From Vibrio cincinnatiensis (GTDB lineage: Bacteria; Pseudomonadota; Gammaproteobacteria; Enterobacterales; Vibrionaceae), in NCBI RefSeq assembly GCF_022113815.1, contig NZ_SGOM01000009.1:1-64000 (forward strand): a stretch of 64,000 nt of DNA, read 5' to 3'. The translations under genes were made by a program, and so were the position numbers. Shown here one piece after another: positions 12,323 through 25,700 of this stretch. The notes beneath the pieces were generated by a model. The model was not told where the DNA came from. It saw only the letters and a list, made by a program, of their open reading frames with translations, and made no database searches. Every line of letters starts with the position of its first letter. Positions within the stretch are counted from its first letter, which is position 1.

Positions 12323-13186
12323 TTAAACCGCCGCAGCGCCGCCAACAATCTCTGATAACTCTTGGGTAATCGCCGTTTGACGGGCTTTGTTATACACCAG
12401 TTCTAAGTCATCAATCAGATTACCAGCGTTATCTGATGCTGCTCTCATTGCTACCATCCGAGCAGACATTTCACACGCTAAGTTCTCAACTACCGCCTGA
12501 TAGACCTGTGCTTCGATATAGCGAGTCATCAGTGTGTTAAGAAGTTTTTTCTGATCAGATTCAAACATATAACTCCAAGCATGCTTAAATTCTGATTCAT
12601 CTTGCGTTTTCGGCAAAGGCAACAATTGATCCATCTTTGGTTGTTGAGTCATCGAGTTAATAAACTCGTTGAATACTAGATACAAACGGTCGATTTCACC
12701 TTTCTGATACTTGGTTAGCATCACACTGATAGAACCGATTAAATCGTCTAACTCAGGTTCGTCGCCGACCCCAGTTTTTTGTGCAACGATTTTTGCACCT
12801 ATACTGCGAAAATAAGAGCTTCCCTTACTTCCGATCACCGCGATATCAATCTCACTACCACGATTTGAATACTCATTCATATGAGCAAGGGCTTTTTTAA
12901 ACATGTTAATGTTTAAACCGCCACACAAACCACGATCGGTTGAAACGATGATATACCCAACACGTTTAGCTTCACGTTCTTCTAAGTAAGGATGTTTATA
13001 CTCCAAAGTACCGTTTGCTAAATGACCAATGACTTTACGAATTATTTTTGAATATGGACGAGGCCCTTCCATCGCATCTTGAGTTCGACGCATTTTAGAA
13101 GCCGCAACCATTTCCATTGCTTTAGTAATCTTTTGAGTGCTTTTCACACTCCCAATCTTACTGCGAATCTCTTTTGTATTGGCCAT
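12323..13186 (-). CDS. atpG: ATP synthase F1 gamma subunit
   Basis: 287 residues; the rotating central shaft. The N-terminal helix has the family signature ([27 protein letters not shown]) and the C-terminal helix ends in [20 protein letters not shown]. The middle Rossmann-like part contains DRGLCGGLN (about 84). Length equals the E. coli protein. Lies 34 bases after atpA. Confidence 0.97.
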   Translation of the reverse strand: MANTKEIRSKIGSVKSTQKITKAMEMVAASKMRRTQDAMEGPRPYSKIIRKVIGHLANGTLEYKHPYLEEREAKRVGYIIVSTDRGLCGGLNINMFKKALAHMNEYSNRGSEIDIAVIGSKGSSYFRSIGAKIVAQKTGVGDEPELDDLIGSISVMLTKYQKGEIDRLYLVFNEFINSMTQQPKMDQLLPLPKTQDESEFKHAWSYMFESDQKKLLNTLMTRYIEAQVYQAVVENLACEMSARMVAMRAASDNAGNLIDDLELVYNKARQTAITQELSEIVGGAAAV

Positions 13187-13220
13187 CGTTACTCTCCGTT
13201 AATTACAATTTTGGTTGTAA

Positions 13221-14762
13221 TTACCAAGTCTGAGTTGCTTTGAAATCTTCCACCAATTTTTTCAATTTGGCTTCGATGTCATCGTTATAAGCACCAGTCT
13301 TGTCAATTTCCGCTTTGAACTCAGCGTATTGAGAATGAGCATACGACAGAAGTGAAGATTCAAAATCCAACACTTTATTCAATTCAATATCGTTCAAGTA
13401 ACCGCGTTCAGCTGCAAAAATAACCAAGGCCTGATCAAAGACCGACATCGGTGTATACTGCTTTTGCTTCATCAATTCTGTTACTTTCTGACCATGATTA
13501 AGCTGACGTTTTGTCGCTTCATCCAAATCAGAAGCAAACTGAGCAAACGCCGCCAATTCACGGTAAGCAGCAAGAGCGGTACGAATACCACCAGACAGCT
13601 TTTTGATGATCTTAGTCTGCGCAGCACCACCTACCCGAGAAACAGAGATACCTGGGTCAACCGCTGGGCGAACCCCTGCGTTAAACAGTTCTGTTTGTAG
13701 GAAGATCTGACCATCTGTAATCGAAATTACGTTAGTCGGTACGAAAGCAGAAACGTCACCAGCTTGAGTTTCAATGATAGGTAGAGCGGTTAAAGACCCC
13801 GTTTTACCTTTCACTTCACCTTGAGTAAAACGCTCTACATACTCTTCGCTAACGCGAGCTGCACGCTCAAGTAAACGTGAGTGGAGGTAGAATACGTCAC
13901 CTGGGAAAGCTTCACGACCTGGTGGACGACGTAGCAGTAGTGATATTTGACGATAAGCCACCGCTTGTTTTGATAAATCATCATAAACAATCAGTGCATC
14001 TTCACCACGATCACGGAAGTATTCACCCATCGCACAACCAGAATAAGGTGCGAGGTATTGTAGCGCAGCAGATTCAGACGCAGATGCCACTACAACAATC
14101 GTATTTTTCAATGCGTCATGTTCTTCTAATTTACGTACTACGTTGGCAATCGTTGACGCTTTTTGGCCAATCGCAACATAAATAGAAAAGATACCAGAGT
14201 TTTTCTGGTTAATGATTGCATCAATCGCGAGTGCGGTTTTACCGGTTTGACGGTCACCGATAATCAACTCACGTTGACCACGGCCGATAGGAATCATTGC
14301 ATCAACCGACTTATAGCCAGTTTGAACAGGTTGATCGACAGATTTACGGTCGATAACCCCTGGTGCAATCACTTCTACAGGAGACGTTAATTTTGCGTCA
14401 ATTGGGCCTTTACCATCAATCGGTTCACCCAAGGTATTCACCACACGACCAAGAAGCTCAGGACCTACGGGAACTTCTAGAATACGCCCGGTTCCGGTCA
14501 CTTTCATGCCTTCACTTAGGTCAGCATATGGGCCCATTACAACGGCACCAACAGAGTCACGCTCCAAGTTCAGTGCGAGTGCGTAACGCCCACCCGGTAA
14601 TTCAATCATTTCACCTTGCATCACGTCCGCTAGGCCGTGGATACGGATGATACCATCGCTTACCGATACGATAGTACCTTCATTGCGAGCATCAGAAACA
14701 ACGTTGAAACCTTCAATTCGCTTTCTGATGATTTCGCTGATTTCCGTGGAATTAAGTTGCAT
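13221..14762 (-). CDS. atpA: ATP synthase F1 alpha subunit
   Basis: 513 residues; the non-catalytic nucleotide-binding subunit of the F1 hexamer. Walker A is GDRQTGKT (about 169-176). The signature [13 protein letters not shown] and the arginine-finger region lie near residues 363-376. The C-terminus ends in a helical bundle. Length equals the E. coli protein (513). Lies 17 bases after atpH. Confidence 0.98.
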   Translation of the reverse strand: MQLNSTEISEIIRKRIEGFNVVSDARNEGTIVSVSDGIIRIHGLADVMQGEMIELPGGRYALALNLERDSVGAVVMGPYADLSEGMKVTGTGRILEVPVGPELLGRVVNTLGEPIDGKGPIDAKLTSPVEVIAPGVIDRKSVDQPVQTGYKSVDAMIPIGRGQRELIIGDRQTGKTALAIDAIINQKNSGIFSIYVAIGQKASTIANVVRKLEEHDALKNTIVVVASASESAALQYLAPYSGCAMGEYFRDRGEDALIVYDDLSKQAVAYRQISLLLRRPPGREAFPGDVFYLHSRLLERAARVSEEYVERFTQGEVKGKTGSLTALPIIETQAGDVSAFVPTNVISITDGQIFLQTELFNAGVRPAVDPGISVSRVGGAAQTKIIKKLSGGIRTALAAYRELAAFAQFASDLDEATKRQLNHGQKVTELMKQKQYTPMSVFDQALVIFAAERGYLNDIELNKVLDFESSLLSYAHSQYAEFKAEIDKTGAYNDDIEAKLKKLVEDFKATQTW

Positions 14763-14779
14763 TGCTCCAATTCCCCTAA

Positions 14780-15310
14780 TTAAGACTTCATCATGTCTTT
14801 CAGACGATTAATACGACCCAGTAACGAGTTGTCGAGGATACTATCCCCTACTCGAATAACGGCTCCGCCAATAAGATTGCTGTCAATTTGGCAATTCAGC
14901 TTCACTTTACAGTCATAGCGTTTTTCTAAGTTACTGGTTAAAGTTTCAACCTGTTCATCGCTTAACTCATAAGAGGTCACTACATTCACTTCTTTTGTAC
15001 CGGAAGATTCTGTAGCCAACTTTTGAAACTGCTGAGATATATCACCGAGCACCGTCATACGACGGTTTTCCATCAACACCAATAGAAAGTTACACATGGG
15101 CTGATCGAACTGCCCGCCTGCGACATCTGCATACACCTGAACTAATTGCTCTGGTTGTAAGCTAAATGCAGCTGACGATAATTCAGGTACCAACGACATT
15201 GTTTTCGCCAGTTCAAGCATTGCTGACCATTGATCAACCACACCGTGTTCACTGGCGTAACTAAATGCAGCCTTAGCGTATGGACGAGCAATCGTTGTCA
15301 AATCCGACAT
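14780..15310 (-). CDS. atpH: ATP synthase F1 delta subunit
   Basis: 176 residues; the peripheral-stalk cap that joins subunit b to alpha. N-terminal six-helix bundle ([14 protein letters not shown] opening) and the C-terminal signature [20 protein letters not shown] near residues 142-162. Normal length. 14 bases after atpF. Confidence 0.96.
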   Translation of the reverse strand: MSDLTTIARPYAKAAFSYASEHGVVDQWSAMLELAKTMSLVPELSSAAFSLQPEQLVQVYADVAGGQFDQPMCNFLLVLMENRRMTVLGDISQQFQKLATESSGTKEVNVVTSYELSDEQVETLTSNLEKRYDCKVKLNCQIDSNLIGGAVIRVGDSILDNSLLGRINRLKDMMKS

Positions 15311-15324
15311 ACAAATGCCCTCCG

Positions 15325-15795
15325 TTATAGCTTCGCAGATATACTATCAAGTATGTCTTGGTTAGCGGCCTGATCGACGGTGCGTTGAACAATTTTCTCA
15401 GCTGCCAGTAAAGCCAGAGAAGACACTTCTTTTTGCAGCTCATTACGAGCACGCATCATTTGCGCTTCTAATTCTGCTTTACCCTGGGCCAAGATATGTT
15501 CACGCTCTTGCGCCGCTTCTTGACGAGCTTCGTCTAAAATTTGAGCTTTGCGTTTATTGGCTTGCTCAATGATGACTAGCGCCTCTTGTTTTGCACTTTT
15601 TAGCTGATCTGCTGCATTACTTTTAGCCAGATTTAAGGCTTTATCAGCACGCTCAGCAGAAGCTAAGCCGTCAGCAATTTTTTTCTGACGTTCTTCGATG
15701 GCTCTCATCAAAGGAGGCCATACATACTTCATGCAGAACCAAACAAAAATTAAAAATGCGATTGTTTGGCCCAACAGAGTTGCATTGATATTCAC
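15325..15795 (-). CDS. atpF: ATP synthase Fo subunit b
   Basis: 156 residues. One N-terminal membrane helix (about 4-24, [23 protein letters not shown]) is followed by a long, charged, alanine-rich helix that dimerises to form the peripheral stalk. Length equals E. coli AtpF. Between atpE (70 bases upstream) and atpH. Confidence 0.96.
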   Translation of the reverse strand: MNINATLLGQTIAFLIFVWFCMKYVWPPLMRAIEERQKKIADGLASAERADKALNLAKSNAADQLKSAKQEALVIIEQANKRKAQILDEARQEAAQEREHILAQGKAELEAQMMRARNELQKEVSSLALLAAEKIVQRTVDQAANQDILDSISAKL

Positions 15796-15865
15796 ACTAA
15801 CTCTCCTTTATTTTGCTTCTGTTTACCCAATCATCTTTGCGCTTGGGTGACACAAAAAGGACTAG

Positions 15866-16117
<252 letters not shown>

Positions 16118-16125
16118 TTAAGAGT

Positions 16126-17347
<1,222 letters not shown>

Positions 17348-17428
17348 CAAAAGCACCTGTTTTCTGTATCACTCACCCAGTTATATAAAGTTAAAAAAAC
17401 ATTACAACTCGGTGAAAAAAGCTTCGAA

Positions 17429-17456
17429 ATTATATATATGTATCGTAAAAACTCAA
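17429..17456 (-). promoter_or_regulatory. Probable atp operon promoter
   Basis: On the minus strand: TTGAGT (17456-17451), 16-base spacer, TATAAT (17434-17429), about 75 bases before the atpI start in an AT-rich stretch. It is the only strong sigma-70 match I saw in the parB-atpI gap. Confidence 0.65.
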
Positions 17457-17505
17457 CTTAAAGCGGGTGAACCAAGCCACAGAAAAGAGATTCTGTGAGC
17501 TATAT

Positions 17506-18402
17506 TCACTGTACAATCGTATCTAATTGTTTCAGCAAATGAGTCAGTTGTTCTTGATCAGAAAAATCAATGACAACTCGCCCTTTTCCACTCGCTTGCA
17601 ATTGTATCGCCATAGGCGTTTTTAGTCGCTCAGCAATAGCGGTTAATTGTTGCTCTACTTCTTCAGCTAGGTCTGGTTTTTGTGGTTCTTTTTTCTCTTC
17701 ATTATTTAACCAACGCTTTACCAGAGCTTCCGCCTGACGGACGGTTAAATGCTTTTTAACCATTACGTCTGCACAGGTGATCTGTTGCTCAGCCGGTAAG
17801 GCTAATAATGTGCGCGCATGGCCCATTTCAAGTTGCTTACTTTCAACCAACCGTTTGACCTCATCATGTAACTGATTAAGGCGTAAAAGGTTACTGACGG
17901 TGGCTCGTGATTTACCAATCACATCAGCGACTTGCTGGTGAGTCAGTTTAAATTCATCTTGTAGCCGTTCTAACGCTTGAGCTTCTTCAATAACGTTTAG
18001 ATCTTCACGCTGAATATTTTCGATCAAAGCCATGGCGATAGCTGCACGATCGTCCACGCGTTTGATCAAACAAGGAACTTGCTTTAATCCGGCTTGTTTG
18101 GCTGCTCGCCAGCGGCGTTCACCAGCGATAATTTCAAAACCACCAAACTCTAACGGCCTCACCACAATGGGTTGAATGATGCCTTGAGAGTGAATCGAGG
18201 CGGCAAGCTCCTCAAGTGCTTCTGGCGACATATCTTTACGCGGCTGATAAATACCGGGCTTAAGGCTGGTGATGGTCAGTTCAGTCAATTCCCCATCCGC
18301 AGACATCGCTTGGCTATGTGAAGCGACTTGCTGCTTTTCTCTCGCCATAGAACTGGTAGCAAGTAAAGCATCTAACCCTTTTCCTAAGCCACGTTTAGAC
18401 AT
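17506..18402 (-). CDS. parB: Chromosome partition protein ParB
   Basis: 298 residues. The N-terminal CTPase/ParB domain carries the nucleotide-binding GERRWRAAK (about 93-101). A central helix-turn-helix (THQQVADVIGKSRATVSNLLRL, about 153-174) binds parS, and a C-terminal dimer domain follows. With ParA it moves and organises the origin region. The parS sites it would bind lie more than 20 kb away, in thiE, thiH and a transporter gene. A 23-base gap separates it from parA. Confidence 0.96.
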   Translation of the reverse strand: MSKRGLGKGLDALLATSSMAREKQQVASHSQAMSADGELTELTITSLKPGIYQPRKDMSPEALEELAASIHSQGIIQPIVVRPLEFGGFEIIAGERRWRAAKQAGLKQVPCLIKRVDDRAAIAMALIENIQREDLNVIEEAQALERLQDEFKLTHQQVADVIGKSRATVSNLLRLNQLHDEVKRLVESKQLEMGHARTLLALPAEQQITCADVMVKKHLTVRQAEALVKRWLNNEEKKEPQKPDLAEEVEQQLTAIAERLKTPMAIQLQASGKGRVVIDFSDQEQLTHLLKQLDTIVQ

Positions 18403-18425
18403 GTAAGATTATTCCTTTTTCGGTG

Positions 18426-19199
18426 TTATGCGGGGATTTCTTCACGGCGTAACATCTCGCCAGCCAAGGCGAGATAAGCTTTAGCTCCCGCTGAGTACTT
18501 ATCATAATACATTGCTGGCTTACCATAACTAGGCGCTTCAGCAAGACGAACATTACGAGGAATGACAGTGCGGTAAACTTTGTTACCGAAGTGTTTTTTT
18601 AATTGATCGGAAACTTCATTCGCTAGTCGGTTACGGGGATCATACATGGTACGTAATAAACCTTCGATCTTCAGGTTATCATTCACCACAGCCGCTAACT
18701 TACTAATGGTATCCATTAAGGCAGTTAATCCCTCTAACGCAAAGTACTCACATTGCATTGGCACCAGTACCGAATCAGCTGCTGCCATCGCATTGATTGT
18801 AAGTAGATTTAAAGAGGGCGGGCAATCAATAAAGATGAAATCATAGTTATCACGAACTGCCGCGAGGGCGTTTTTCAAGCGCACTTCCCGAGCAAAGACT
18901 TCCATTAATTTAATCTCAGCGGCAGTGACATCGCCATTGGCAGCGATTAAATCGTAATGGCCGGATGTTTTACGACATACCACATCTTCAAAAGGAGCTT
19001 CTTCAACCAGTAGCTCATATGCCGTTGCGTCAACTTGGTACTTATCGACTCCACTGGCCATTGTGGCATTGCCTTGTGGATCAAGATCGACAACCAATAC
19101 CTTACGTTTAGTCGCAGCCATAGAAGCGGCTAAATTGATACAGGTTGTTGTTTTACCCACGCCACCTTTCTGGTTGGCGATTGCTACAATTTTACCCAC
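18426..19199 (-). CDS. parA: Chromosome partition ATPase ParA
   Basis: 257 residues; Walker-type cytoskeletal ATPase. The deviant Walker A is KGGVGKTT (9-16), the A' segment is VLVVDLDPQGN (34-44) and Walker B is FIFIDCPPS (about 120-128). It is of the short chromosomal Soj type without an N-terminal regulator domain. It works with ParB to place the origins. 14 bases after rsmG. Confidence 0.96.
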   Translation of the reverse strand: MGKIVAIANQKGGVGKTTTCINLAASMAATKRKVLVVDLDPQGNATMASGVDKYQVDATAYELLVEEAPFEDVVCRKTSGHYDLIAANGDVTAAEIKLMEVFAREVRLKNALAAVRDNYDFIFIDCPPSLNLLTINAMAAADSVLVPMQCEYFALEGLTALMDTISKLAAVVNDNLKIEGLLRTMYDPRNRLANEVSDQLKKHFGNKVYRTVIPRNVRLAEAPSYGKPAMYYDKYSAGAKAYLALAGEMLRREEIPA

Positions 19200-19213
19200 G
19201 GTATGCCTCGCTA

Positions 19214-19846
19214 TTATTCCTTGCGCGATAAGATTACAAGATGACGCTCACCTTCCAACTCTGGAACATTCAAAGCTTTGATGTCGGTCACATTACACCA
19301 TTCTGGAAGTAGAGTTACTTCTTCTTCCGGACGCTGACCTTTCAGCGCTAAAAAGCGCCCCTGTTCAGCACAAGGCAAGTGTTGGCACCACTCTACCATA
19401 TCCAGCATAGAAGCAAAGGCTCGGCTAAGAACGCCATCAAAGCCTTGCTCTGGTTGGTATTCTTCAACTCGACTTTGTACAGGAGTCACATTACAGATCG
19501 TCAGCTCATGCATCACTTGTTTGATAAAACGAATTCGTTTCCCCAAACTATCAAGTAAAACAAAGTGTTTATCTGGATTCATGATAGCCAATGGAATGCC
19601 TGGTAATCCTGGCCCCGTTCCAACATCGATAAAACGTACCCCCACTAAGTGTGGGCTTACCACTATACTATCAAGGATATGTTTCACCAACATATCCATT
19701 GGGTCTCGAACGGAGGTTAAGTTATACGCTTTATTCCATTTATTCAGTAACTCGACGAAACCGACCAATTGTTCTCGTTGATGCTCAGAAACAATAAGAT
19801 CTGTTTGCGCAATAAGCGTATCGAGCCTGATTCGTAATGGATTCAT
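19214..19846 (-). CDS. rsmG: 16S rRNA m7G527 methyltransferase RsmG
   Basis: 210 residues. A Rossmann methyltransferase with the SAM-binding loop [14 protein letters not shown] (about 74-87), preceded by the [11 protein letters not shown] helix typical of GidB. It methylates G527 of 16S rRNA; loss of the family gives low-level streptomycin resistance. Its start shares one base with the mnmG end, so the two are translationally linked. Confidence 0.95.
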   Translation of the reverse strand: MNPLRIRLDTLIAQTDLIVSEHQREQLVGFVELLNKWNKAYNLTSVRDPMDMLVKHILDSIVVSPHLVGVRFIDVGTGPGLPGIPLAIMNPDKHFVLLDSLGKRIRFIKQVMHELTICNVTPVQSRVEEYQPEQGFDGVLSRAFASMLDMVEWCQHLPCAEQGRFLALKGQRPEEEVTLLPEWCNVTDIKALNVPELEGERHLVILSRKE

Positions 19847-21741
19847 TACTCAGCCTCTCCCTTTTTCAACCAACCATGCTTTTTAAGATGCACCAACAAA
19901 ATAGAAATGGCTGCCGGGGTAATGCCTGAAATACGCGAGGCAATACCAACCGTTTCAGGCTTAGAGGCATTCAGTTTAAGCACCACTTCATTGGATAAAC
20001 CTTTAACGGTTTTATAGTCCAGTTCAACCGGTAATTTGGTATGTTCATGACGTAAGGATTTTTCAATTTCATCTTGCTGACGTTGAATATACCCTTCGTA
20101 TTTAACCTGTATTTCCACTTGCTCAGCCGCTTGAGGATCTTCTAACGCAGGAGCAAAGGCAGGAAGAGACGTTAACCGCTCATAAGTCATTTCTGGGCGA
20201 CGCAGTAGATCTTCACCACTGGCTTCACGAGACATCGGTGTTTTCAATAACGCATTCAGCGCATCCACATCTTTCGACTGAGGATTCATCCACGTTTCAG
20301 TTAAACGCTGGCGCTCTTTGTGCATATTATCCACTTTCTGATTGAAGCGAGCCCAGCGCTCTTCACTGATCAGCCCCAGTTCATGGGCTTTTTCGGTTAG
20401 ACGTAAATCGGCGTTATCTTCGCGGAGCAGTAAGCGATATTCAGCACGAGAGGTGAACATACGGTAAGGTTCTTTTGTCCCCATGGTAGAAAGATCGTCG
20501 ATTAATACGCCCATATAGGCTTGATCTCGACGAGGGCTCCAGCCTTCCTTCTCTTGGCTGTACAAGCTGGCATTTAATCCAGCCATTAAACCTTGCGCAG
20601 CCGCTTCTTCATAGCCCGTGGTGCCGTTGATCTGTCCCGCAAAGAACAAACCATGCACAAATTTGGTTTCATAGGTCTGTTTTAAATCTCGAGGATCGAA
20701 GAAATCGTACTCAATTGCATAACCAGGGCGAACAATATGGGCATTTTCAAACCCTTTCATTGAACGAACAATTTGTACTTGAACATCAAAAGGCAAGCTA
20801 GTCGAGATACCATTTGGATACAGTTCGGTGGTGGTTAAACCTTCAGGTTCGATAAAAATTTGATGGCTATTTTTATCAGCAAAACGCATCACTTTATCTT
20901 CAATCGAAGGACAATAACGAGGGCCAATGCCTTCAATCACACCCGCATACATTGGGCTACGATCCAAATTATTGCGGATCACATCATGCGTTTTCTCATT
21001 CGTGTGTGTGATGAAACAAGGAATCTGGCGTGGATGGTGCTCACGTTTCCCCATGAATGAGAACACAGGTGTTGGATTATCACCATGTTGCGCTTCCAGT
21101 ACGGAGAAATCAACGCTATTGGCATCGATACGTGGTGGCGTACCTGTTTTCAGACGATCCACTCGAAATGGTAGTTCACGCAAGCGTTGTGCTAATGCGA
21201 TCGATGGAGGATCCCCAGCACGTCCCCCTGAAAAGTTTTCTAATCCAATATGGATCTTGCCACCAAGGAAGGTGCCAACGGTTAACACCACTGATTTAGC
21301 GTGGAATTTGAGGCCCATTTGAGTGACCACACCACGCACATGATCGTTTTCAACGATAAGATCATCTGCTGCTTGCTGAAATAGCGTCAGGTTCGGGGTA
21401 TTTTCCAATGTATGACGAACATACGCTTTGTAAAGCGCACGATCCGCCTGAGCACGAGTGGCTCGAACTGCAGGGCCTTTGGAAGCATTAAGTGTTCTAA
21501 ATTGAATACCTGCATGGTCAATAGCCTCAGCCATTAATCCACCCATTGCATCCACTTCTTTCACTAAATGTCCTTTGCCGATTCCCCCAATTGCAGGGTT
21601 ACAGGACATCTGCCCTAATGTGTCAATATTATGGGTAAGAAGTAACGTACGTTGGCCCGTACGAGCGGCTGCGAGAGCGGCTTCCGTTCCTGCATGACCG
21701 CCACCAACCACAATGACGTCAAATGTTTCGTGATAAAGCAT
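19846..21741 (-). CDS. mnmG: tRNA uridine-34 carboxymethylaminomethyl synthesis enzyme MnmG
   Basis: 631 residues; FAD enzyme that, with MnmE, modifies the wobble uridine of several tRNAs. The dinucleotide-binding [15 protein letters not shown] starts at about residue 13, and the GidA signatures [24 protein letters not shown] and [16 protein letters not shown] are present. The C-terminal helical part binds MnmE and tRNA. It is transcribed away from oriC, as in E. coli. Confidence 0.97.
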   Translation of the reverse strand: MLYHETFDVIVVGGGHAGTEAALAAARTGQRTLLLTHNIDTLGQMSCNPAIGGIGKGHLVKEVDAMGGLMAEAIDHAGIQFRTLNASKGPAVRATRAQADRALYKAYVRHTLENTPNLTLFQQAADDLIVENDHVRGVVTQMGLKFHAKSVVLTVGTFLGGKIHIGLENFSGGRAGDPPSIALAQRLRELPFRVDRLKTGTPPRIDANSVDFSVLEAQHGDNPTPVFSFMGKREHHPRQIPCFITHTNEKTHDVIRNNLDRSPMYAGVIEGIGPRYCPSIEDKVMRFADKNSHQIFIEPEGLTTTELYPNGISTSLPFDVQVQIVRSMKGFENAHIVRPGYAIEYDFFDPRDLKQTYETKFVHGLFFAGQINGTTGYEEAAAQGLMAGLNASLYSQEKEGWSPRRDQAYMGVLIDDLSTMGTKEPYRMFTSRAEYRLLLREDNADLRLTEKAHELGLISEERWARFNQKVDNMHKERQRLTETWMNPQSKDVDALNALLKTPMSREASGEDLLRRPEMTYERLTSLPAFAPALEDPQAAEQVEIQVKYEGYIQRQQDEIEKSLRHEHTKLPVELDYKTVKGLSNEVVLKLNASKPETVGIASRISGITPAAISILLVHLKKHGWLKKGEAE

Positions 21742-21859
21742 GAACGACCTCAGGTATTCATTGAGATAAACAAAAGAGCCGTATTCTACCTTCTTTCCAA
21801 CAGCGAGAAAATCGGTTTTATGCTTTTTTCAGGAAAGCGATAAATCAATTATATAAAGA

Positions 21860-22105
21860 AAGATCTTATATAGAGATCTTCTGTTAGATCTATTATTACT
21901 GAGCACGATCTCTGTGGATAACTGATAAATGATCAATAAGATCATGCGGCTGAATAGGATCAGAACATGTGATCATCAACTGATCAAGCAGAGGATTTGC
22001 TGGGATCAAAAAGGGGAGTTATACACAAACAAAATAATGATCAAAGTTATTCTATGAATAACTATAGGTTAATCACCGGATAAAAGGGTAGTTATACACA
22101 AGAGT
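21860..22105. other. Chromosomal replication origin oriC
   Basis: The mnmG-mioC gap is laid out like E. coli oriC. Three 13-mer-like repeats headed by GATCT start at 21862, 21875 and 21887 (unwinding region, AT-rich). DnaA boxes: TGTGGATAA at 21913-21921 (R1), TTATACACA at 22019-22027 (R2) and TTATACACA at 22092-22100 (R4 position), plus a weak R3-like TATGAATAA at 22053. The R1-R2 and R2-R4 distances (106 and 73 bases) closely match my recollection of E. coli. Eleven GATC sites lie between 21862 and 22042, the Dam/SeqA target pattern. Confidence 0.95.
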
Positions 22106-22120
22106 TTTGGTGGAAGAAAA

Positions 22121-22143
22121 GAAAAAAGCGGCCTAAGCCGCTT
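22121..22143 (-). terminator. Terminator after mioC
   Basis: Perfect 7-bp stem AAGCGGC / GCCGCTT with a 4-base loop (22126-22143), followed on the minus strand by a T run. It lies 29 bases past the mioC stop and would stop mioC transcripts before they cross oriC. Confidence 0.8.
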
Positions 22144-22171
22144 AAAAGAAAGGAGGGAAAAAGGAAAAGCG

Positions 22172-22609
22172 TTACTGAATACGCTCAATAAATGTATTAA
22201 GCCAGTTCTCTAAAGCTTCTTCAGGTACCGGATGTTGCTGAACATCAATGGTAAAACAGTCAGCAAGTGGCGTTGCACCAATATCAGCGAATAAATCGTG
22301 TGCGTGTTTACCCGCGGCACAAAAAGTATCATAGCTTGAGTCACCCAATGCAATCACAGCATACCGGAGCTGTTGAGTATTGGGCGGCGTTTGCTGCAAA
22401 GCAGCAATAAAAGGCTGGATGTTATCTGGGTAATCGCCAGCACCATGGGTGGATGTGACAATAATCCAAATACCTTGAGCTGGAATTTCCGACAATACGG
22501 GATGGTTATGGACATGGTTTTCAAGTTCAGCGTGCTGTAAAACATCACTGATGTGATCCCCTACATATTCAGCTCCGCCTAATGTACTACCTGTAATTAT
22601 ATGGATCAT
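22172..22609 (-). CDS. mioC: Flavodoxin-like protein MioC
   Basis: 145 residues from the chosen start. It is a short flavodoxin with the FMN-binding [12 protein letters not shown] at the N-terminus, [11 protein letters not shown] (about 51) and a GDSSYDTFC loop. E. coli MioC has been linked to biotin synthase activity in vitro. The ORF is open 28 codons further upstream, but that part overlaps mnmE and is not homologous, and [12 protein letters not shown] matches the family start. It lies next to oriC and is transcribed towards it, as in E. coli. 10 bases after mnmE. Confidence 0.92.
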   Translation of the reverse strand: MIHIITGSTLGGAEYVGDHISDVLQHAELENHVHNHPVLSEIPAQGIWIIVTSTHGAGDYPDNIQPFIAALQQTPPNTQQLRYAVIALGDSSYDTFCAAGKHAHDLFADIGATPLADCFTIDVQQHPVPEEALENWLNTFIERIQ

Positions 22610-22619
22610 ATCGTTCACT

Positions 22620-23981
22620 CTACTTCCCAATACAAAATGAAGAAAAAATTCGTCCGAGTAGATCATCGGAGCTGAATTCACCCGTAATTTCATTTAAGTG
22701 TTGTTGGGCAATGCGTAGTTCTTCTGCCAGAATTTCTCCTGCCATATAACCTTCCAGTTGCTGTTGCCCAATCATAAGGTGCTCTGCGGCGCGCTCGAGT
22801 GCATCTAGATGGCGTCGACGAGCCATAAAGCCGCCTTCTTGGTTTCCGGTAAAGCCCATGCATTCTTTTAGATGAGTTCGCAGAGCCTCAATACCTTGAC
22901 CTGTTTTGGCTGAAAGACGAATCAAGGTGGGCTGATTTACGTGGCAAATCCCCAGTGGTTCACCGGTTTGATCAACTTTATTTCTGATCACTGTCATGCC
23001 CATATGATCGGGAAGCCGATCAACAAAATCAGGCCAGATATCTTTGGGATCGGTGGCCGCCGTCGTGGTGCCATCGACCATAAAGAGCACTCGATCGGCT
23101 TGTTTGATTTCCTCCCAAGCCCGTTCGATACCGATTCTTTCGACTTCATCCGAAGCTTCTCGTAGCCCGGCTGTATCGATAATATGAAGGGGCATACCAT
23201 CAATATGGATGTGTTCGCGGAGTACATCACGTGTTGTACCTGCGATATCTGTCACAATGGCGGATTCTTTACCAGATAAGGCATTAAGTAGGCTGGATTT
23301 GCCTGCGTTAGGACGTCCTGCTATCACGACTTTCATCCCTTCACGCATAATGGCACCTTGATTGGCTTCCTTACGGACTGCATCTAGGTTATCGATAATG
23401 GCTTGTAAATCGCCAGAAACCTTACCATCGGCTAAAAAATCGATTTCTTCTTCAGGAAAATCGATGGCGGCTTCAACATAAATTCGTAGATGAATTAAGG
23501 ACTCGACAAGGGTATGAATGCGTTGAGAGAATCGCCCTTGTAGAGATTGTAGCGCTGATTTTGCCGCTTGCTCTGAGCTAGCATCTATCAGGTCAGCAAT
23601 GGCTTCGGCTTGAGTTAAATCCAATTTATCGTTTAAGAATGCACGTTCAGAAAACTCACCAGGGCGAGCAGGGCGAATACCTGGAATGGTGAGAATACGC
23701 TTGATGAGCATATCCATGACAACTGGGCCACCGTGGCCTTGCAGCTCAAGTACATCTTCACCGGTAAAGGAATGTGGATTAGGAAAATAAAGGGCAATGC
23801 CTTGGTCAAGCTCCACACCATCACTATCTTTAAAGGGCAAATATTCCGCGTAGCGAGGTTTGAGCTTTCTTCCTGTAACCTCTATGGCGACTTGCGCCGC
23901 TTGAGGGCCAGAAACGCGGATAATGCCAACGCCGCCACGCCCAAGAGCGGTAGCTTGCGCGACAATCGTATCGGTGGTCAT
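22620..23981 (-). CDS. mnmE: tRNA modification GTPase MnmE
   Basis: 453 residues from the chosen start. An N-terminal formyl-THF-binding domain (1 to about 118), a helical domain interrupted by a G domain (Walker [10 protein letters not shown] near residue 222, DTAG near 269, NKVD near 335), and the C-terminal CIGK motif with the catalytic cysteine. Partner of MnmG. The ATG at 23981 has AGGTAA 8 bases upstream and gives [11 protein letters not shown], matching E. coli; the ATG at 24005 lacks a ribosome site. Confidence 0.96.
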   Translation of the reverse strand: MTTDTIVAQATALGRGGVGIIRVSGPQAAQVAIEVTGRKLKPRYAEYLPFKDSDGVELDQGIALYFPNPHSFTGEDVLELQGHGGPVVMDMLIKRILTIPGIRPARPGEFSERAFLNDKLDLTQAEAIADLIDASSEQAAKSALQSLQGRFSQRIHTLVESLIHLRIYVEAAIDFPEEEIDFLADGKVSGDLQAIIDNLDAVRKEANQGAIMREGMKVVIAGRPNAGKSSLLNALSGKESAIVTDIAGTTRDVLREHIHIDGMPLHIIDTAGLREASDEVERIGIERAWEEIKQADRVLFMVDGTTTAATDPKDIWPDFVDRLPDHMGMTVIRNKVDQTGEPLGICHVNQPTLIRLSAKTGQGIEALRTHLKECMGFTGNQEGGFMARRRHLDALERAAEHLMIGQQQLEGYMAGEILAEELRIAQQHLNEITGEFSSDDLLGRIFSSFCIGK

Positions 23982-24032
23982 AACATTACCTATTTGTTCA
24001 TTCACTGATGATTATTGTAATCAGCAGATAGT

Positions 24033-24057
24033 AAAAAGGCGACCAAAAGGTCGCCTT
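24033..24057 (-). terminator. Terminator after yidC
   Basis: Perfect 9-bp stem AAGGCGACC / GGTCGCCTT with loop AAAA (24036-24057), followed on the minus strand by a short T run, 20 bases past the yidC stop. Confidence 0.85.
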
Positions 24058-24075
24058 GATGGATGAGGTTTGTAC

Positions 24076-25698
24076 TTACTTAGAGTGTAAGCCCCGTTTC
24101 TCAAGTGACTTATAGATCAGCGTTTGCTGAATCAAGGTCACGATATTCGATACCAACCAGTATAAAACAAGGCCGGATGGGAAGAACAAGAAGAAGAAAG
24201 TAAACATGACTGGCATAAAGGTCATGATCTTCTGCTGCATCGGATCAGTCACCGTATTCGGGCTCATCTTCTGAATCAGGAACATACTTGCACCCATTAA
24301 TAGCGGTAGAATGTAGTATGGGTCCTGAGCTGAAAGGTCATGAATCCAGCCAAAGAATGGCGAATGGCGCAGTTCAACGGATTCCATCAATGCCCAGTAT
24401 AAGGCGATGAAAATCGGCATTTGTAGAACGATCGGTAGGCAGCCACCTAGAGGGTTTACCTTCTCTTTCTTATACAATTCCATCATTTCTTGGCTCATGC
24501 GTTGACGATCATCGCCGATACGCTCACGCATAGCTTGCAGTTTAGGTTGCAGCATGCGCATTTTAGCCATTGATGTATATTGCGCTTTAGTGAGAGGGTA
24601 CATTGCACCACGAACAATAAAGGTTAGACAGATAATCGCTACCCCCCAGTTACTCACAAATCCTTGAATAAAGGAAAGCAGAGAATGCAGAGGTTTTGCG
24701 ATAAACCATAACCAGCCGTAATCCACAACTAGATCAAGGTTTGGTGCTGTGGCTGCCATCTCATTTTGGAGTTTTGGGCCTACCCATAAGCTGGTTTTAA
24801 ATTGTGCAGCATTGCCATCAGCGATGGTTTTATTGGGAATACGGACACCAATATCACCGAGGTTACCAATGACACGAGAATAAAGGTTGGTGCCGGGTTC
24901 ATTACGAGGAATCCACGCAGTAGCAAAGTAATGCTGAATCATTGCCGCCCATCCTTCACCGTTAGGAAGAGGAAGGGATAGGTTACGTTCTTGCATATCT
25001 TTAAAACTGTATTTCTTATAACGCGTATCTTCCGTAGAGTAAGCGCCGCCACGATAAGTTGGCATCGCAAGGTTACCACTAGAATCCAGAAGATTTTGAC
25101 GAAGGTGTGCATATACACCGAGCGTGGCGTTGTTACCTGAGTGGTTGACGACATCAAAGATGACGTCAACAGCATAGTTATCACGCTTAACCACAAATGT
25201 TTTGCTGTATTCAATGCCATTAGCTTGGTAAGTCATTGGAATACGCAATTCATCTTGTCCATCGGCCAACTCAAATCGATCGGCACTGACATGGTAAGTT
25301 GGGCGGCTATTGCTGCTTAAATCGATGCCTTGAGGGCCGATCAAACCACTTTGTGCAATAAATTGATGATCGGGCTCATTCTTCAAGAGTACGAAAGGTT
25401 GGTCAGAATCTAACTCATCAGAATACTGGTTGAGTTTAGCACTGACGATGTCCCCACCGACCGTATCGATGGACAGAGTCAGTACATCCGTGGTCACAGT
25501 AATCGTTTTTGCTGAAGCATTAGAGTGCGAAGGTGCAGGGTCGAATTCGTCAGCAAAAGAAGGTGTTGGTTCGTTACTGTTGGCTTGAGCCTGTTCAATC
25601 GCGGGTTGAGCTGGATTCTTTGTTGTTTGCCATTGCTGGAAAAGTAAGAAAGAAACGAGCGCTAAAGCGATTAACAGGATATTACGTTGAGAATCCAT
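24076..25698 (-). CDS. yidC: Membrane protein insertase YidC
   Basis: 540 residues. N-terminal membrane anchor (about 6-22), a large periplasmic beta-sandwich domain (about 55-330) and a conserved five-helix insertase core from about 345 to the end, with [24 protein letters not shown] and the C-terminal basic tail. It inserts and folds inner-membrane proteins such as the ATP synthase c subunit, alone or with SecYEG. Immediately after yidD (2-base gap). Confidence 0.97.
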   Translation of the reverse strand: MDSQRNILLIALALVSFLLFQQWQTTKNPAQPAIEQAQANSNEPTPSFADEFDPAPSHSNASAKTITVTTDVLTLSIDTVGGDIVSAKLNQYSDELDSDQPFVLLKNEPDHQFIAQSGLIGPQGIDLSSNSRPTYHVSADRFELADGQDELRIPMTYQANGIEYSKTFVVKRDNYAVDVIFDVVNHSGNNATLGVYAHLRQNLLDSSGNLAMPTYRGGAYSTEDTRYKKYSFKDMQERNLSLPLPNGEGWAAMIQHYFATAWIPRNEPGTNLYSRVIGNLGDIGVRIPNKTIADGNAAQFKTSLWVGPKLQNEMAATAPNLDLVVDYGWLWFIAKPLHSLLSFIQGFVSNWGVAIICLTFIVRGAMYPLTKAQYTSMAKMRMLQPKLQAMRERIGDDRQRMSQEMMELYKKEKVNPLGGCLPIVLQMPIFIALYWALMESVELRHSPFFGWIHDLSAQDPYYILPLLMGASMFLIQKMSPNTVTDPMQQKIMTFMPVMFTFFFLFFPSGLVLYWLVSNIVTLIQQTLIYKSLEKRGLHSK

Positions 25699-25700
25699 CG

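Noticed and set aside
17478..17498. CACAGAA/TTCTGTG hairpin between parB and atpI
   Set aside because: The 7-bp stem lacks a T run, so I could not support it as a terminator or other defined element.
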